From positions 1 to 64,000 of the forward strand of contig JBJOKE010000054.1 in NCBI GenBank assembly GCA_046046245.1: a stretch of DNA of 64,000 nt, written 5' to 3'. Origin of the DNA: UBA4615 sp046046245 (GTDB lineage Bacteria; Pseudomonadota; Gammaproteobacteria; Burkholderiales; Burkholderiaceae_E). Numbering within the stretch: position 1 is the stretch's first letter; every line of letters begins with the position of its first letter. The position numbers were made by a program, and so were the translations under genes. Of the stretch, positions 51,426 through 59,858 are shown in pieces. Below the pieces are notes generated by a model. The model was not told the origin of the DNA. It was given only the letters and a program-made list of their open reading frames with translations, and searched no databases.

Positions 51426-52033
51426 GCCGGGTGTCCGTCGGACTGGTCGACTACGACGTCGGCAACCTCGCCTCGGTCGCCCGGATGCTGGAGCGCCTCG
51501 ACTTCCACTGCCGGATCGGGAGCGACGCCGCGGTCCTCGCGCGTGCGGACGTCCTGCTGCTGCCCGGTGTCGGCGCGTTCGGCGCAGCGATGTGCAGCCT
51601 CGAGGCACGCGGCCTGACCGGCTTCCTGCGGGACGCCGTTCGGGCGGGTACGCCGATCGTCGGCCTGTGCCTGGGCATGCAGCTGCTCGCGGACGCCTCG
51701 CTCGAGTTCGGGAGGACCCCGGGACTCGGCCTGATCCCCGGCGAGGTCGTGCCGCTGCCCCAGGGCGCGCGTCACATCGGCTGGAATTCGATCGACGTCG
51801 TCGGCGCGGACGAGCTGCTCGCACCCAGTGACGGCGCAGTGGTCTACTTCAACCATTCCTACGTCTTCGTGACGGACAGCGAGTACCGCACCTGCACGGC
51901 GACGCTCGGGCAGCCGTTCACCGCCGGCGTCCGGCGCGGGAACGTGGTCGGCCTGCAGTTCCACCCGGAGAAGAGCCAGGAGGCCGGACGCGCACTGCTG
52001 CGTCACGTCATCGAGGGAGTCGTCGGTGCTTAG
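51422..52033 (+). CDS. hisH: HisH-type glutamine amidotransferase (glycan amidination)
   Basis: A 203-residue class I glutaminase that releases ammonia for the neighbouring synthase. It shows VGLVDYDVGNLASVARML, VGLCLGMQLLAD with the nucleophilic Cys, and LQFHPEKSQEAG with the His-x-Glu pair, so the catalytic triad is intact. TTG at 51422 is used: it overlaps the upstream stop as TTGA and follows GGGAG at eight bases; GTG at 51431 is an alternative. It is an accessory paralogue, not the histidine enzyme, by its partner and context. Confidence 0.88.
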   Translation: MSRVSVGLVDYDVGNLASVARMLERLDFHCRIGSDAAVLARADVLLLPGVGAFGAAMCSLEARGLTGFLRDAVRAGTPIVGLCLGMQLLADASLEFGRTPGLGLIPGEVVPLPQGARHIGWNSIDVVGADELLAPSDGAVVYFNHSYVFVTDSEYRTCTATLGQPFTAGVRRGNVVGLQFHPEKSQEAGRALLRHVIEGVVGA

Positions 52034-52799
52034 GAAGCGGCTCATCGGCGTCGTCACCGTCCGTGGCGGCATCGCGGTCCAGTCGTTCGGCTATCGCCGT
52101 CACCTGCCGATGGGTCGGCCGGAGGTGGTCGCGGAGAATCTCGATCGCTGGGGTGCGGACGAGATCCTGATCTCGTGCATCGACCGGACCCGCGCCGGAC
52201 TCGGGCCCGACTTCGACCTGATCGGCCGCGTCGCCGGCATGGGCCTGTCGACGCCCCTCATCTATGCCGGCGGCGTCCGACATGCCGAGGACGCGGTCCG
52301 GGCCGCGCGCCTCGGCGCCGATCGGGTCATGGCGGACGCACTGCTGCTCGACCGACCTGACGAGCTGGAATCGGCATCGCGCGCGCTCGGCGTCCAGGCG
52401 TTGATCGGCCATGTCCCCGTCAGGGTGCATCACGACGGGCTGCTCGCGCTCGATTACCGGTCCGGACGGGAGACCCCGCTGGACGACGCCCTGCGCGCCC
52501 GCGCGAGCCTGGACAGCGTCTCGGAACTGATGCTGACGGACTGGACCAACGAAGGACGGACGGGCGGCTTCGACGAGTCGATCCCCGCGCTGTGCCGGTC
52601 GGCGACGCACCCGCTGATCCTGTTGGGCGGGCTGTCGGATCCGCTCGCGATCCGCCGGATGCTGTCGCTCGAGCGGGTGGTCGCGGTCGGGGTCGGCAAC
52701 ACCCTCAGCTACAGGGAGCACGCGATCCAGCATCTGCGACAGAGGATCGCGTTGCCCTGCCTGCGCGCGGCGCGTTTCCCGGAAGGAGCACGACCGTGA
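52026..52799 (+). CDS. hisF: HisF-like protein lacking histidine-pathway catalytic Asp residues
   Basis: 257 residues with a TIM barrel of the HisF type. In HisF the N-terminal strand carries the catalytic Asp of CLDV; here it reads LIGVVTVRGG. The second catalytic Asp on strand five is also absent (ALIGHVPVRV). YAGGVRHAEDAVRAARLGAD and ILLGGLSDPLAIRRML are family-like. Consistent with HisF2 proteins that channel ammonia to a sugar amidotransferase and do not act in histidine synthesis. GTG start at 52026 overlaps hisH by eight bases; GTGA overlap downstream. Confidence 0.87.
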   Translation: MLRKRLIGVVTVRGGIAVQSFGYRRHLPMGRPEVVAENLDRWGADEILISCIDRTRAGLGPDFDLIGRVAGMGLSTPLIYAGGVRHAEDAVRAARLGADRVMADALLLDRPDELESASRALGVQALIGHVPVRVHHDGLLALDYRSGRETPLDDALRARASLDSVSELMLTDWTNEGRTGGFDESIPALCRSATHPLILLGGLSDPLAIRRMLSLERVVAVGVGNTLSYREHAIQHLRQRIALPCLRAARFPEGARP

Positions 52800-54058
52800 C
52801 CGGCGCGGCGCGTCATCCGCTCGGCCCGCCCGCGGCGTGCCGGCGCTGCCTGTACACCACGGCGCACCCGCTGGGGCTGGTGATCGACGACGAGGGGATC
52901 TGCTCCGGCTGCAGGATCCACGAGGAGAAGGACCGGCTCGACTGGACGGCCCGCTGGGCGGCCCTCGAGCGCCTCGTCGACCCGTACCGCGTCCGCAGCG
53001 GCCGGACCTACGATTGCATCGTGCCGGTCACAGGCGCCGGTGACAGCTACTACGTCGTGCACCTGGTGAAGCGGATGCTCGGTCTCAATCCGCTCCTCGT
53101 CACGTACAACAAGTACTTCAACACACCGCTCGGCATCCGGAATCTGGCCAACCTGAGGATCCGCTTCGACTGCGACATCCTCGTCCAGAACGTCAATCCC
53201 CAGTCGGTACGGCGGCTGACCCGGACCACGCTGCGCGAGCTCGGTAGCCTCTACTGGCCATGCCTGGCCGGCCAGACGACGTTTCCCGTTCAGACCGCGG
53301 TTCGCTACCGCATCCCGCTGGTCATCTGGGGCGCGCACCAGGGTCTGGAGCAGGTCGGGATGTTCTCGCACGAGCACGAGGTCGAGATGACCCGCCGCTA
53401 CCGCAAGGACCACGACCTGATGGGCCGCGAGGCGGACGAGCTGCTCGGCCTGTTCGATACGCTGCGCGAGTCCGACATCTGGCAGTACCGGTATCCGGAC
53501 GACGCCTCGCTCGCCTCCGTGGGGGTACGCGGCATCTACCTGGGCAACTATGTGCGCTGGGACCCCAAGGCCCAGCACGAACGCATGGTCGAGGCCTACG
53601 GCTACAAGGGCGCGCGCTTCGCCCGGACGTTCGACACCTACGATCACGTGGACTGCTACAACTTCATGGATCTGCACGATCACGTGAAGTCGATCAAGCA
53701 CGGCTACTCGAAGGTCACCGACCACGCATGCCGGGAGATCCGCCACGGCCGCCTCGATCGCGAATCGGCGCTCCGGCTGGTCGCGCATCACGAGGCGCAG
53801 CCCCTGCGGCACCTCGACAAGTTCTGCGAATGGCTGGGCGTCGACGCGCGCAGCCTGGCGCTGATCCTCGACCATCACCGCAGCCCGCGGCACTGGATGC
53901 GTGCCGAGGACGGAACCTGGACCCGCCCGGGAGCGGACGCCATGCGAGCGGGGCACCACGGCGACGGGCTTCCCGACACGGGATTCCACGCGCACGCGGC
54001 GCTCGACAACGACGAGGAGGATCGCTACGTCGTCGTCGGGAAAGGTCACCCGTGCTGA
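52796..54058 (+). CDS. second N-acetyl sugar amidotransferase-like protein with variant PP-loop
   Basis: 420 residues. N-terminal cysteines (CRRCLYTTAHP, CSGCRIHE) and a PP-loop-like site where SGGKDS is replaced by TGAGDSYYVV at about residues 81-90. The rest matches the second group of sugar amidotransferases, related to PtmG: YNKYFNTPLGIRNLANL, VIWGAHQGLEQVGMFS, YLGNYVRWDPKAQ and KHGYSKVTDHACREIRHGR. The GTG at 52796 follows GGAAGGAG and overlaps hisF by GTGA. The C-terminal 50 residues are extra. A second amidino transfer or a regulatory partner of the first enzyme are both possible. Confidence 0.85.
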   Translation: MTGAARHPLGPPAACRRCLYTTAHPLGLVIDDEGICSGCRIHEEKDRLDWTARWAALERLVDPYRVRSGRTYDCIVPVTGAGDSYYVVHLVKRMLGLNPLLVTYNKYFNTPLGIRNLANLRIRFDCDILVQNVNPQSVRRLTRTTLRELGSLYWPCLAGQTTFPVQTAVRYRIPLVIWGAHQGLEQVGMFSHEHEVEMTRRYRKDHDLMGREADELLGLFDTLRESDIWQYRYPDDASLASVGVRGIYLGNYVRWDPKAQHERMVEAYGYKGARFARTFDTYDHVDCYNFMDLHDHVKSIKHGYSKVTDHACREIRHGRLDRESALRLVAHHEAQPLRHLDKFCEWLGVDARSLALILDHHRSPRHWMRAEDGTWTRPGADAMRAGHHGDGLPDTGFHAHAALDNDEEDRYVVVGKGHPC

Positions 54059-54125
54059 GCCCTCCCCGCCCGGTGACACGGCGCGCCACGACGCCGGATC
54101 GCGGCGGTCGGTCCGGAGGCGGACG

Positions 54126-55652
54126 GTGAGCCTGCGCGTGGCGCTGCGGGCCGACGCGTCGGCCGTGATCGGCGTCGGCCACCTCGCACGCTGCAGGGCG
54201 CTCGAGAGCGCGCTGCACGAGCTGGGCGCGCGGACGCTGCTGGTGACGACGCGCATCGACGGGACCACGGCCCACTTTCTGCGGGACGCGGCGACGCCCG
54301 TACGCTGGATCGATGCGGCGCGGGATGCGGCCGAGGACGCCCGCCTGACGGTGACGGCGTTCGGCGGCGCGCGCATCGACTGGGTCGTCGTCGACCATTA
54401 CGACCTGGACGCGGCCTGGCACGACGCGGTCCGCGACGCGACCGGCGCGCGGATCCTGGTGATCGACGACCTCGCGGACCGGCCGCTCGCGGCGGACCTG
54501 CTGCTCGACGCGAATCGCGACGAGCGGGGGAGCGATGCGTACCGTGCCTGGCTGAAGCGCGAACCGCGCCGGCTGCTCGGCCCTCGCCACGCGCTCCTCG
54601 CGCCGGCCTACCGGACGCCGCGCCGCTGCGATCCGGGCGACGGCCGCGCCCGCAGCATCGGCATCTTCACGGGCGGCACGGATCCGTGCGAGGCGAGCAC
54701 CCGCATCCTCGAGGCCTGCCGCGATGCGGCCGGCTTCGACGGTCCGATCGAGGTCGCGACCACCCGGGCCAATCCGCGACTCGAGACGCTCCGTTCCACC
54801 TGCCGCGACGCCGACGCGACGCTGACCATCGACTCGCCGGACCTCGCGGCGTTCTTCGCTCGACACGACCTGCAGGTCGGCGCCGGCGGTGGCGCCGCCT
54901 GGGAGCGCTGCCGCGTCGGCGCCCCGACGATCGTGCTCGAGCTGGCCGGAAACCAGCGGGCGGTGATCGACCGGCTCGAGCAAGCCGGCGCCGCGCTCGC
55001 CGCCTCCCTTGCCGACGGCCGGCCCTCTGGCCGACCGACGCTTCCCGAGGCCCTGCGGTCGCTGATCGACGCGCCCGACCGTCGGCGCGCGCTCGGCGAC
55101 TGCGCGGTCGCGCTGGTCGACGGGCGCGGTGCGCAGCGGGTCGCGGCCAGCCTGTGTCGGGACACGCTCGACCTGCGTCCGGCCACCCCGGACGATTCGA
55201 TGCGCCTGCACGCGTGGCGCGACGACCCGACGGTCCGAGCGGTCAGCGGCGACCCCGCACCGATTCCGGTCGCGACCCATCTGCGCTGGTTCGAGCGCGC
55301 GCTGGCAGATCCCGATCGACGCCTCTGGATCGGCCGGCTCGGACACGTCGACGTCGGCAGCATCCGTTTCGACCGCATCGGCGGCGATGCGCTCGAGGTC
55401 TCGCTCTACCTCGATCCCGCGCTCGTCGGCCTGGGCCTGGGCGAACGCCTGCTCGCGGCCGGGGAGGCCGCCGCGGCCGACTGGCTCGGCGTGCCGTTCG
55501 ACGCGGTCGCGCGCATCGTGCCGGGCAACGCCGCATCGGTGCGGCTGTTCGAGCGTGCCGGCTACCGCGGCGAGCCGACGCGGGTCGTTCGCCGCATCGA
55601 TCCCGGCGCACCGCCGGCGGGTCCGGCCAACACCATGGAGATCCCTCGTTGA
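54126..55652 (+). CDS. pseG: PseG-PseH fusion: UDP-sugar hydrolase plus N-acetyltransferase
   Basis: A 508-residue two-domain protein. Residues 1-345 match PseG, which removes UDP from UDP-2,4-diacetamido-2,4,6-trideoxy-altropyranose: VIGVGHLARCRALESAL, VVVDHYDLDAAW, IDDLADRPL and GAGGGAAWERCRVGAP. Residues about 350-495 are a GNAT acetyltransferase like PseH: LDLRPATPDDSMRLHAWRDD and NAASVRLFERAGYR. The acetyl-CoA loop reads VGLGLGERLL, with Val at the usual Arg/Gln. GTG start at 54126 with GGAGG six bases upstream. TTGA overlap with the dioxygenase gene. The two steps act next to each other (H before G) in the pathway. Confidence 0.92.
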   Translation: MSLRVALRADASAVIGVGHLARCRALESALHELGARTLLVTTRIDGTTAHFLRDAATPVRWIDAARDAAEDARLTVTAFGGARIDWVVVDHYDLDAAWHDAVRDATGARILVIDDLADRPLAADLLLDANRDERGSDAYRAWLKREPRRLLGPRHALLAPAYRTPRRCDPGDGRARSIGIFTGGTDPCEASTRILEACRDAAGFDGPIEVATTRANPRLETLRSTCRDADATLTIDSPDLAAFFARHDLQVGAGGGAAWERCRVGAPTIVLELAGNQRAVIDRLEQAGAALAASLADGRPSGRPTLPEALRSLIDAPDRRRALGDCAVALVDGRGAQRVAASLCRDTLDLRPATPDDSMRLHAWRDDPTVRAVSGDPAPIPVATHLRWFERALADPDRRLWIGRLGHVDVGSIRFDRIGGDALEVSLYLDPALVGLGLGERLLAAGEAAAADWLGVPFDAVARIVPGNAASVRLFERAGYRGEPTRVVRRIDPGAPPAGPANTMEIPR

Positions 55653-56557
55653 ACCCCGAATCCATCGCTCCGTCCGTGTGGGCGCGAGACGGCCGCTTCC
55701 CGCTGGACGAGGTGGCGGCCCTGTTCGACGAGCACGGCCTCGTCGTGCTGCGCGGCCTGGTGCCCGAGGCCCGGCGCGCGCCGCTGCGGGCGGCCGCGGC
55801 GGCCGGGCTCGACGCCGCGCGCGCGCGCGGCGCGGTCATGAATCGGCCCGATTGGCCCGATGTCGATTTCCCGCTCGGCGACCTGCTCGCGATGCGCGAA
55901 CTCGAACCCTGGGACTACCTGTTCTTCAGCGACGAGGTCCAGCGCGTGGTGCGCCGGCTGCTCGGCGTCGACAGTCCGGTCTACTGGGGCGACTCGCAGT
56001 TCCACGTCGGAAGCGGCATGCGGGGCTTCCACAAGGACAACGCGGGTCGGATCGACGGGTCGCACGACGACTGGCGCGACGCGCGCTACGGTCTGCTGCG
56101 CTGCGGCCTGTACATGCAGGATCACGACCGCCTGTCCGGCGGCCTGAAGGTGCGCCTCGGCTCGCACCGGCATCCCGATCACCGGTCCGGACGCATCGTC
56201 GACGTCGACAGTCGCTTCGGCGACCTCGTGATCTGGAACCTGCGCCTCACGCACAGCGGCAACGCCCGACGATCGCGGCTGCGGCCGTCGTCGCCGCTGC
56301 ACCCACGCATCGAGAAGGTGCTGCCGCGGTGGGCCGTCCTGCCGGAGCCGGCGAGGCGCATTGCCGCCTTCTGCACCTTCGGCGCCCCCGGGACGCACCT
56401 GGAGCGCTACATGGACTACCTCGAGCGCTGCAGCGACGAATACCGCCCGTACTTCCTCCACGCGCGGCACCCCGACGAGGCGGAGCCGCTGCTGCGGCGC
56501 GCAGGCCTGACCTTCCGCCGGCCGACGAGCGACTACGGCGCCCGCGACCCGCGCTGA
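55649..56557 (+). CDS. phytanoyl-CoA dioxygenase (PhyH) family Fe(II)/2-oxoglutarate oxygenase
   Basis: 302 residues. A jelly-roll oxygenase with the iron motif GFHKDNAG (His-x-Asp, about residue 127) and a distal LTHSGNARRSRLRP region with His and the 2-oxoglutarate Arg. HGLVVLRGLVPEARRA near the start and LKVRLGSHRHP in the core match PhyH. The start is TTG at 55649, overlapping the PseG-PseH stop as TTGA and preceded by GGAG at eight bases. The translational coupling points to a function in the pseudaminic pathway, such as hydroxylating the sugar or its modification; this is inferred. Last gene of the operon, convergent with the following gene. Confidence 0.85.
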   Translation: MNPESIAPSVWARDGRFPLDEVAALFDEHGLVVLRGLVPEARRAPLRAAAAAGLDAARARGAVMNRPDWPDVDFPLGDLLAMRELEPWDYLFFSDEVQRVVRRLLGVDSPVYWGDSQFHVGSGMRGFHKDNAGRIDGSHDDWRDARYGLLRCGLYMQDHDRLSGGLKVRLGSHRHPDHRSGRIVDVDSRFGDLVIWNLRLTHSGNARRSRLRPSSPLHPRIEKVLPRWAVLPEPARRIAAFCTFGAPGTHLERYMDYLERCSDEYRPYFLHARHPDEAEPLLRRAGLTFRRPTSDYGARDPR

Positions 56558-56575
56558 CCGGCACCGGTCGGAAGG

Positions 56576-57784
56576 CTATCGCGGCGCGGCGAACGCATCG
56601 GCGCGGCCGATCGCGACGACCGCACGCCGGAACCGCTCCGGCGCGGCCGGAGCGGGCGCCGGTCGATCGGCCGGTCCGCACGGCGTCGAGGCACGCGTGC
56701 GCGCGAGCCAACCGTCGAACGCGGACAGGTCGTCCGGGTCGAGGTCGAGGTCCCGTTCGAACACCGGATGGATGCCGGGGTGACCGGCCACGTAGACGAT
56801 CGGGTGTCCGGCGACCGACGCCTCGTAGAGCAGCGACGACACGAAGCCGACGAAGACCGATCGCGGACCACCCAGCCGTTCGGCGGGCGGCAGATCGTCC
56901 GGCTCGCCGAAGCGTGCGCGCAGCAGCCCCATGAGTTCCGTATCCGCGCGCTCCGACGGATGGGGCCGATAGACCACCCGCAGGCCGTGCCGCCGCGCGG
57001 CGGTCTCGGCGATCTCGGCGTAGCACGCCATCGACCGCGCGAAGACCGCTTCGTCGGCGCTGGGATGGCCGACACCGACGAGCACGACCGTCTCCAGCGC
57101 AGCGGGCCGCGCCCGCGCGTCATGGGGCGGACCGATCACCTGGAGACCGGCGTGCGTCGCCGACATCAGCGCGGTCTGGTGCTCGTCCCAGACGAAGTTG
57201 TAGTCGCACTGCGCACCCTCGTAGCGCAAGGGCACGTCGAGCCTGCTGTAGTAGCCGTGCGCGATGCAGACGGTCCGCGCATCGTTCGGCAGCCTGCGGA
57301 CGAGGTGTGCCATGAACGTGCCGAACTCCTGCGTGTCCTCGGACAGGTACACGGTGACGCGTCGCGGGCGACCGAGCGCCCGGCGCCACTGCGCCAGCAC
57401 GATCCGCAGCGGCAGCATCCAGCCCCGGAACATCGCCAGATCGACAGCGGCGGTCACGCCGAACGACCACGCGAAGCGGTATCCCTCGCGCCGGGCCAGC
57501 CGCCACTCCCCGACCCAACCCGTCAGCAGCACGTTCCGTCGATCGAACGACTTCATGTAGGCGGCGTGCTTCGCCTCCCTGAACACGTGGAGGACGTCGG
57601 CGCGACCGGGACGGGGCCCCCCGAGCAGGCCGAGGATCCAGCCCAGCATCGGTCGCAGCCCGAGGGCCTGTGCGCGAAGGGCTTCGTTGATCCGCGGAGA
57701 CCAGTGCTCGCGCTGGCGGACGTAGTCCGAAGCGCTGCGGACGATGTCGGCGGCGAGTGCGCGCAGGTCCGGGCGCGAACGCAT
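56576..57784 (-). CDS. putative GT-B glycosyltransferase of capsule-synthesis type
   Basis: 402 residues. I do not recognise an exact family. The second half has a GT-B-like pattern: VVLVGVGHPSADEAVFAR, VVYRPHPSERAD and VGFVSSLLYEASVAGHPIVYV, similar to sialyl/Kdo-type and CDP-glycerol-type transferases with RPHP and SS-x-x-x-E-x-x-x-x-G motifs. The first half has VCIAHGYYSRLDVPL. A nonulosonic acid transferase is attractive next to the pse operon but unproven. The start ATG is at 57784, just after the ABC transporter stop; no good ribosome binding site is seen. Confidence 0.6.
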   Translation of the reverse strand: MRSRPDLRALAADIVRSASDYVRQREHWSPRINEALRAQALGLRPMLGWILGLLGGPRPGRADVLHVFREAKHAAYMKSFDRRNVLLTGWVGEWRLARREGYRFAWSFGVTAAVDLAMFRGWMLPLRIVLAQWRRALGRPRRVTVYLSEDTQEFGTFMAHLVRRLPNDARTVCIAHGYYSRLDVPLRYEGAQCDYNFVWDEHQTALMSATHAGLQVIGPPHDARARPAALETVVLVGVGHPSADEAVFARSMACYAEIAETAARRHGLRVVYRPHPSERADTELMGLLRARFGEPDDLPPAERLGGPRSVFVGFVSSLLYEASVAGHPIVYVAGHPGIHPVFERDLDLDPDDLSAFDGWLARTRASTPCGPADRPAPAPAAPERFRRAVVAIGRADAFAAPR

Positions 57785-57804
57785 CGGGGCGTCGTGCTGC
57801 GCGA

Positions 57805-59628
57805 TCAGGCGGTCAGCGCGCACGCCGCGGACTCCTCGTCCTCCGGGACCTGTCCCCCGAAGGGCACGAGCCGCCCGCCGTCGATCCGGAGGATCCGGTC
57901 GCAGCGCTCCAGGGTCGACAGGCGATGGGCGACCATGATCACCGTGACCTCCCGCCCGAGCGACTCGATCGTGTCGATCACCTCCCGCTCCGTGGCGGCA
58001 TCGAGCGCGCTGGTGGCCTCGTCGAGGATCAGCACGTCCGCGTTCTTGTACAGCGCCCGCGCGATCCCGATCCGCTGCCGCTGACCGCCCGACAGGCGCG
58101 ACCCGTTCTCCCCGATCCGGGTCCGGTAGCCCTGCGGCAGCGCCTCGACGGCCTCGGCGATGCGGGCCTTGCGGGCGGCCTGCCGGATCCGGTCGCGGTC
58201 GATGGATTCGACGGGCACGCCGAGGGCGATGTTCTCCTCGACGCTGCAGTCGGCCAGGTGGATCGATTGCGGCACCTGGGCGATCCGCGCGCGCCAGCGG
58301 GCACGGTTCTCGTCGGTGACCGCGACGCCATCGACGCACAGGCGGCCCTCTCCGGGCTCCAGCAGGCCGACGATCAGGTCGAGCAGCGTGCTCTTGCCCT
58401 CTCCGGACCGTCCGACGATGCCGATCCGTTCGCCGCGCGAAATGGTCAATGCGATGCCGCGAAGGACCCAGTGCGATGCGGGCCCGTACCGGAACCCCAC
58501 CTGCTCGAGGCGCAGGGCGTCGTGAAAGGCCAGCGTCTCCCCCGCCCCGATCCGCGAAGGATCCGGTTCGGGCTGGTCGAGCAGCTTCAGGACCTCGAGC
58601 AGGGTCGCCTGGGCCCCCTTGAGGAGCGAGAACGAGTAGTACGCCTCCTGCAGCATGGGGAGCAGGCGCTGGGCCGAGAACGCGAGCGCCCCGATCGTGG
58701 TCAGCGCGCCCTCGAAACCGGCGCCGTGGCGGCTCGACAGCCAGGCACCGCAGGCGATCAGCGCCATGCCGAGTGCCTCGACGGCGAATCGGGGGAAGGT
58801 GACCAGGAACTGGATCGTGCCCTGTGCGGTCCGCAGGCGGCGCGATTCGTCGGCGAACCGGCGTGAATAATGGGCCTGCGTGCCGTCGATCAGGACGTCC
58901 CGGATGCCGCCGAGCCCTTCCTGCACCAGCTGGACCACGCGGGCCGACGCATGCGCGGCGACATCGCCGCTCGCCGCGAGCAGCCGCCTGCTGAAGAACA
59001 CGACGACGCCGTAGATCGCCAGGAAGCCGAGGAACGCACCGATCGCGGCGACGGGTCGCCACGCGACCAGCGCCGTGAGCACCATGACCATCATCAGCGA
59101 GGTGTTCACGAACGACAGACCCGGCACGAGGATCTGGTGGGTCAGCGCTTCCGACTGGCGGGTCGCCGCCGCGATCACTTCACTGCTGTGACGGGCGAGG
59201 TGGACCGCGTAGGGCTGGTGCAGCGTACGCCGGAATATCGCGGCATCGAGATCCGCGCCGACGGCGAACGACCACGCCGTCGCGCATCGGCTGAGCACGA
59301 TCCGCAGCAGACCCGACACGAGCGCGGCGAACGCGAACGTACCGCTCGCGGCCAGCCGGACGTCCGACGCCTCGGTCACGCCCGCGTGCTGCATCCAGAC
59401 GCCGAGCGCCGGATGCGCCAGCAGCTGCTCGGGCGCGGCCAGGGCCCCGAGCAGGACCATCGCCGTCGCGATCGAGCACAGCTCGGCGAGCGCCGCCACG
59501 ACGGTCAGCATCAGGAGCGGCGCGCACCGCGCCCTGCGACGCGGCTCGAGGTGCGCCCAGAGGCGTCGCAGCGCGGCAGTGATTTCGCGGCCGGCGTCGG
59601 CCGTGGGGACAGGGGGCGTATCGGCCAT
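57805..59628 (-). CDS. ABC transporter with fused permease and ATPase, PglK-like flippase
   Basis: 607 residues. An N-terminal six-helix membrane domain (about 30-330) is followed by an ATPase domain with Walker A IVGRSGEGKSTLLDLIVG (about 425-442), signature RLSGGQRQRIGIARAL, Walker B VLILDEATSALDA and the switch VAHRLSTL. The arrangement resembles MsbA and PglK/Wzk; the latter flips lipid-linked oligosaccharides. The surrounding glycosyltransferases and the pse operon favour a flippase. It is the only flippase candidate near the pse operon, since no Wzx is visible. Confidence 0.85.
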   Translation of the reverse strand: MADTPPVPTADAGREITAALRRLWAHLEPRRRARCAPLLMLTVVAALAELCSIATAMVLLGALAAPEQLLAHPALGVWMQHAGVTEASDVRLAASGTFAFAALVSGLLRIVLSRCATAWSFAVGADLDAAIFRRTLHQPYAVHLARHSSEVIAAATRQSEALTHQILVPGLSFVNTSLMMVMVLTALVAWRPVAAIGAFLGFLAIYGVVVFFSRRLLAASGDVAAHASARVVQLVQEGLGGIRDVLIDGTQAHYSRRFADESRRLRTAQGTIQFLVTFPRFAVEALGMALIACGAWLSSRHGAGFEGALTTIGALAFSAQRLLPMLQEAYYSFSLLKGAQATLLEVLKLLDQPEPDPSRIGAGETLAFHDALRLEQVGFRYGPASHWVLRGIALTISRGERIGIVGRSGEGKSTLLDLIVGLLEPGEGRLCVDGVAVTDENRARWRARIAQVPQSIHLADCSVEENIALGVPVESIDRDRIRQAARKARIAEAVEALPQGYRTRIGENGSRLSGGQRQRIGIARALYKNADVLILDEATSALDAATEREVIDTIESLGREVTVIMVAHRLSTLERCDRILRIDGGRLVPFGGQVPEDEESAACALTA

Positions 59629-59858
59629 GAGTCACCGTGGATCCGAAGGACACTAGCATCGGGCCCGGGACACCGACGCCGCAGGCACGACGGCCGGCGT
59701 GCGATGCGGACCGAACGGCCCTGTCTCGCGATACGGTTCCGGACGCGCGACGTGCCGACGCCACATGTCGATCGTCGGGTCGGCGACGACGGATCGGTAT
59801 CGCCGCGACCGACCCGGTGGAGCCGCGCCAGGTCGACGCCGCGGGCGCGGGGACGCGC

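Noticed and set aside
52026..52799. HisF as a histidine biosynthesis enzyme
   Set aside because: Both catalytic Asp positions are changed and the neighbours are sugar amidotransferases, not his genes.
59629..59858. Small frames in the 230-base gap between the ABC transporter and GT2
   Set aside because: No conserved motif, no ribosome binding site, and composition typical of GC-rich chance frames.
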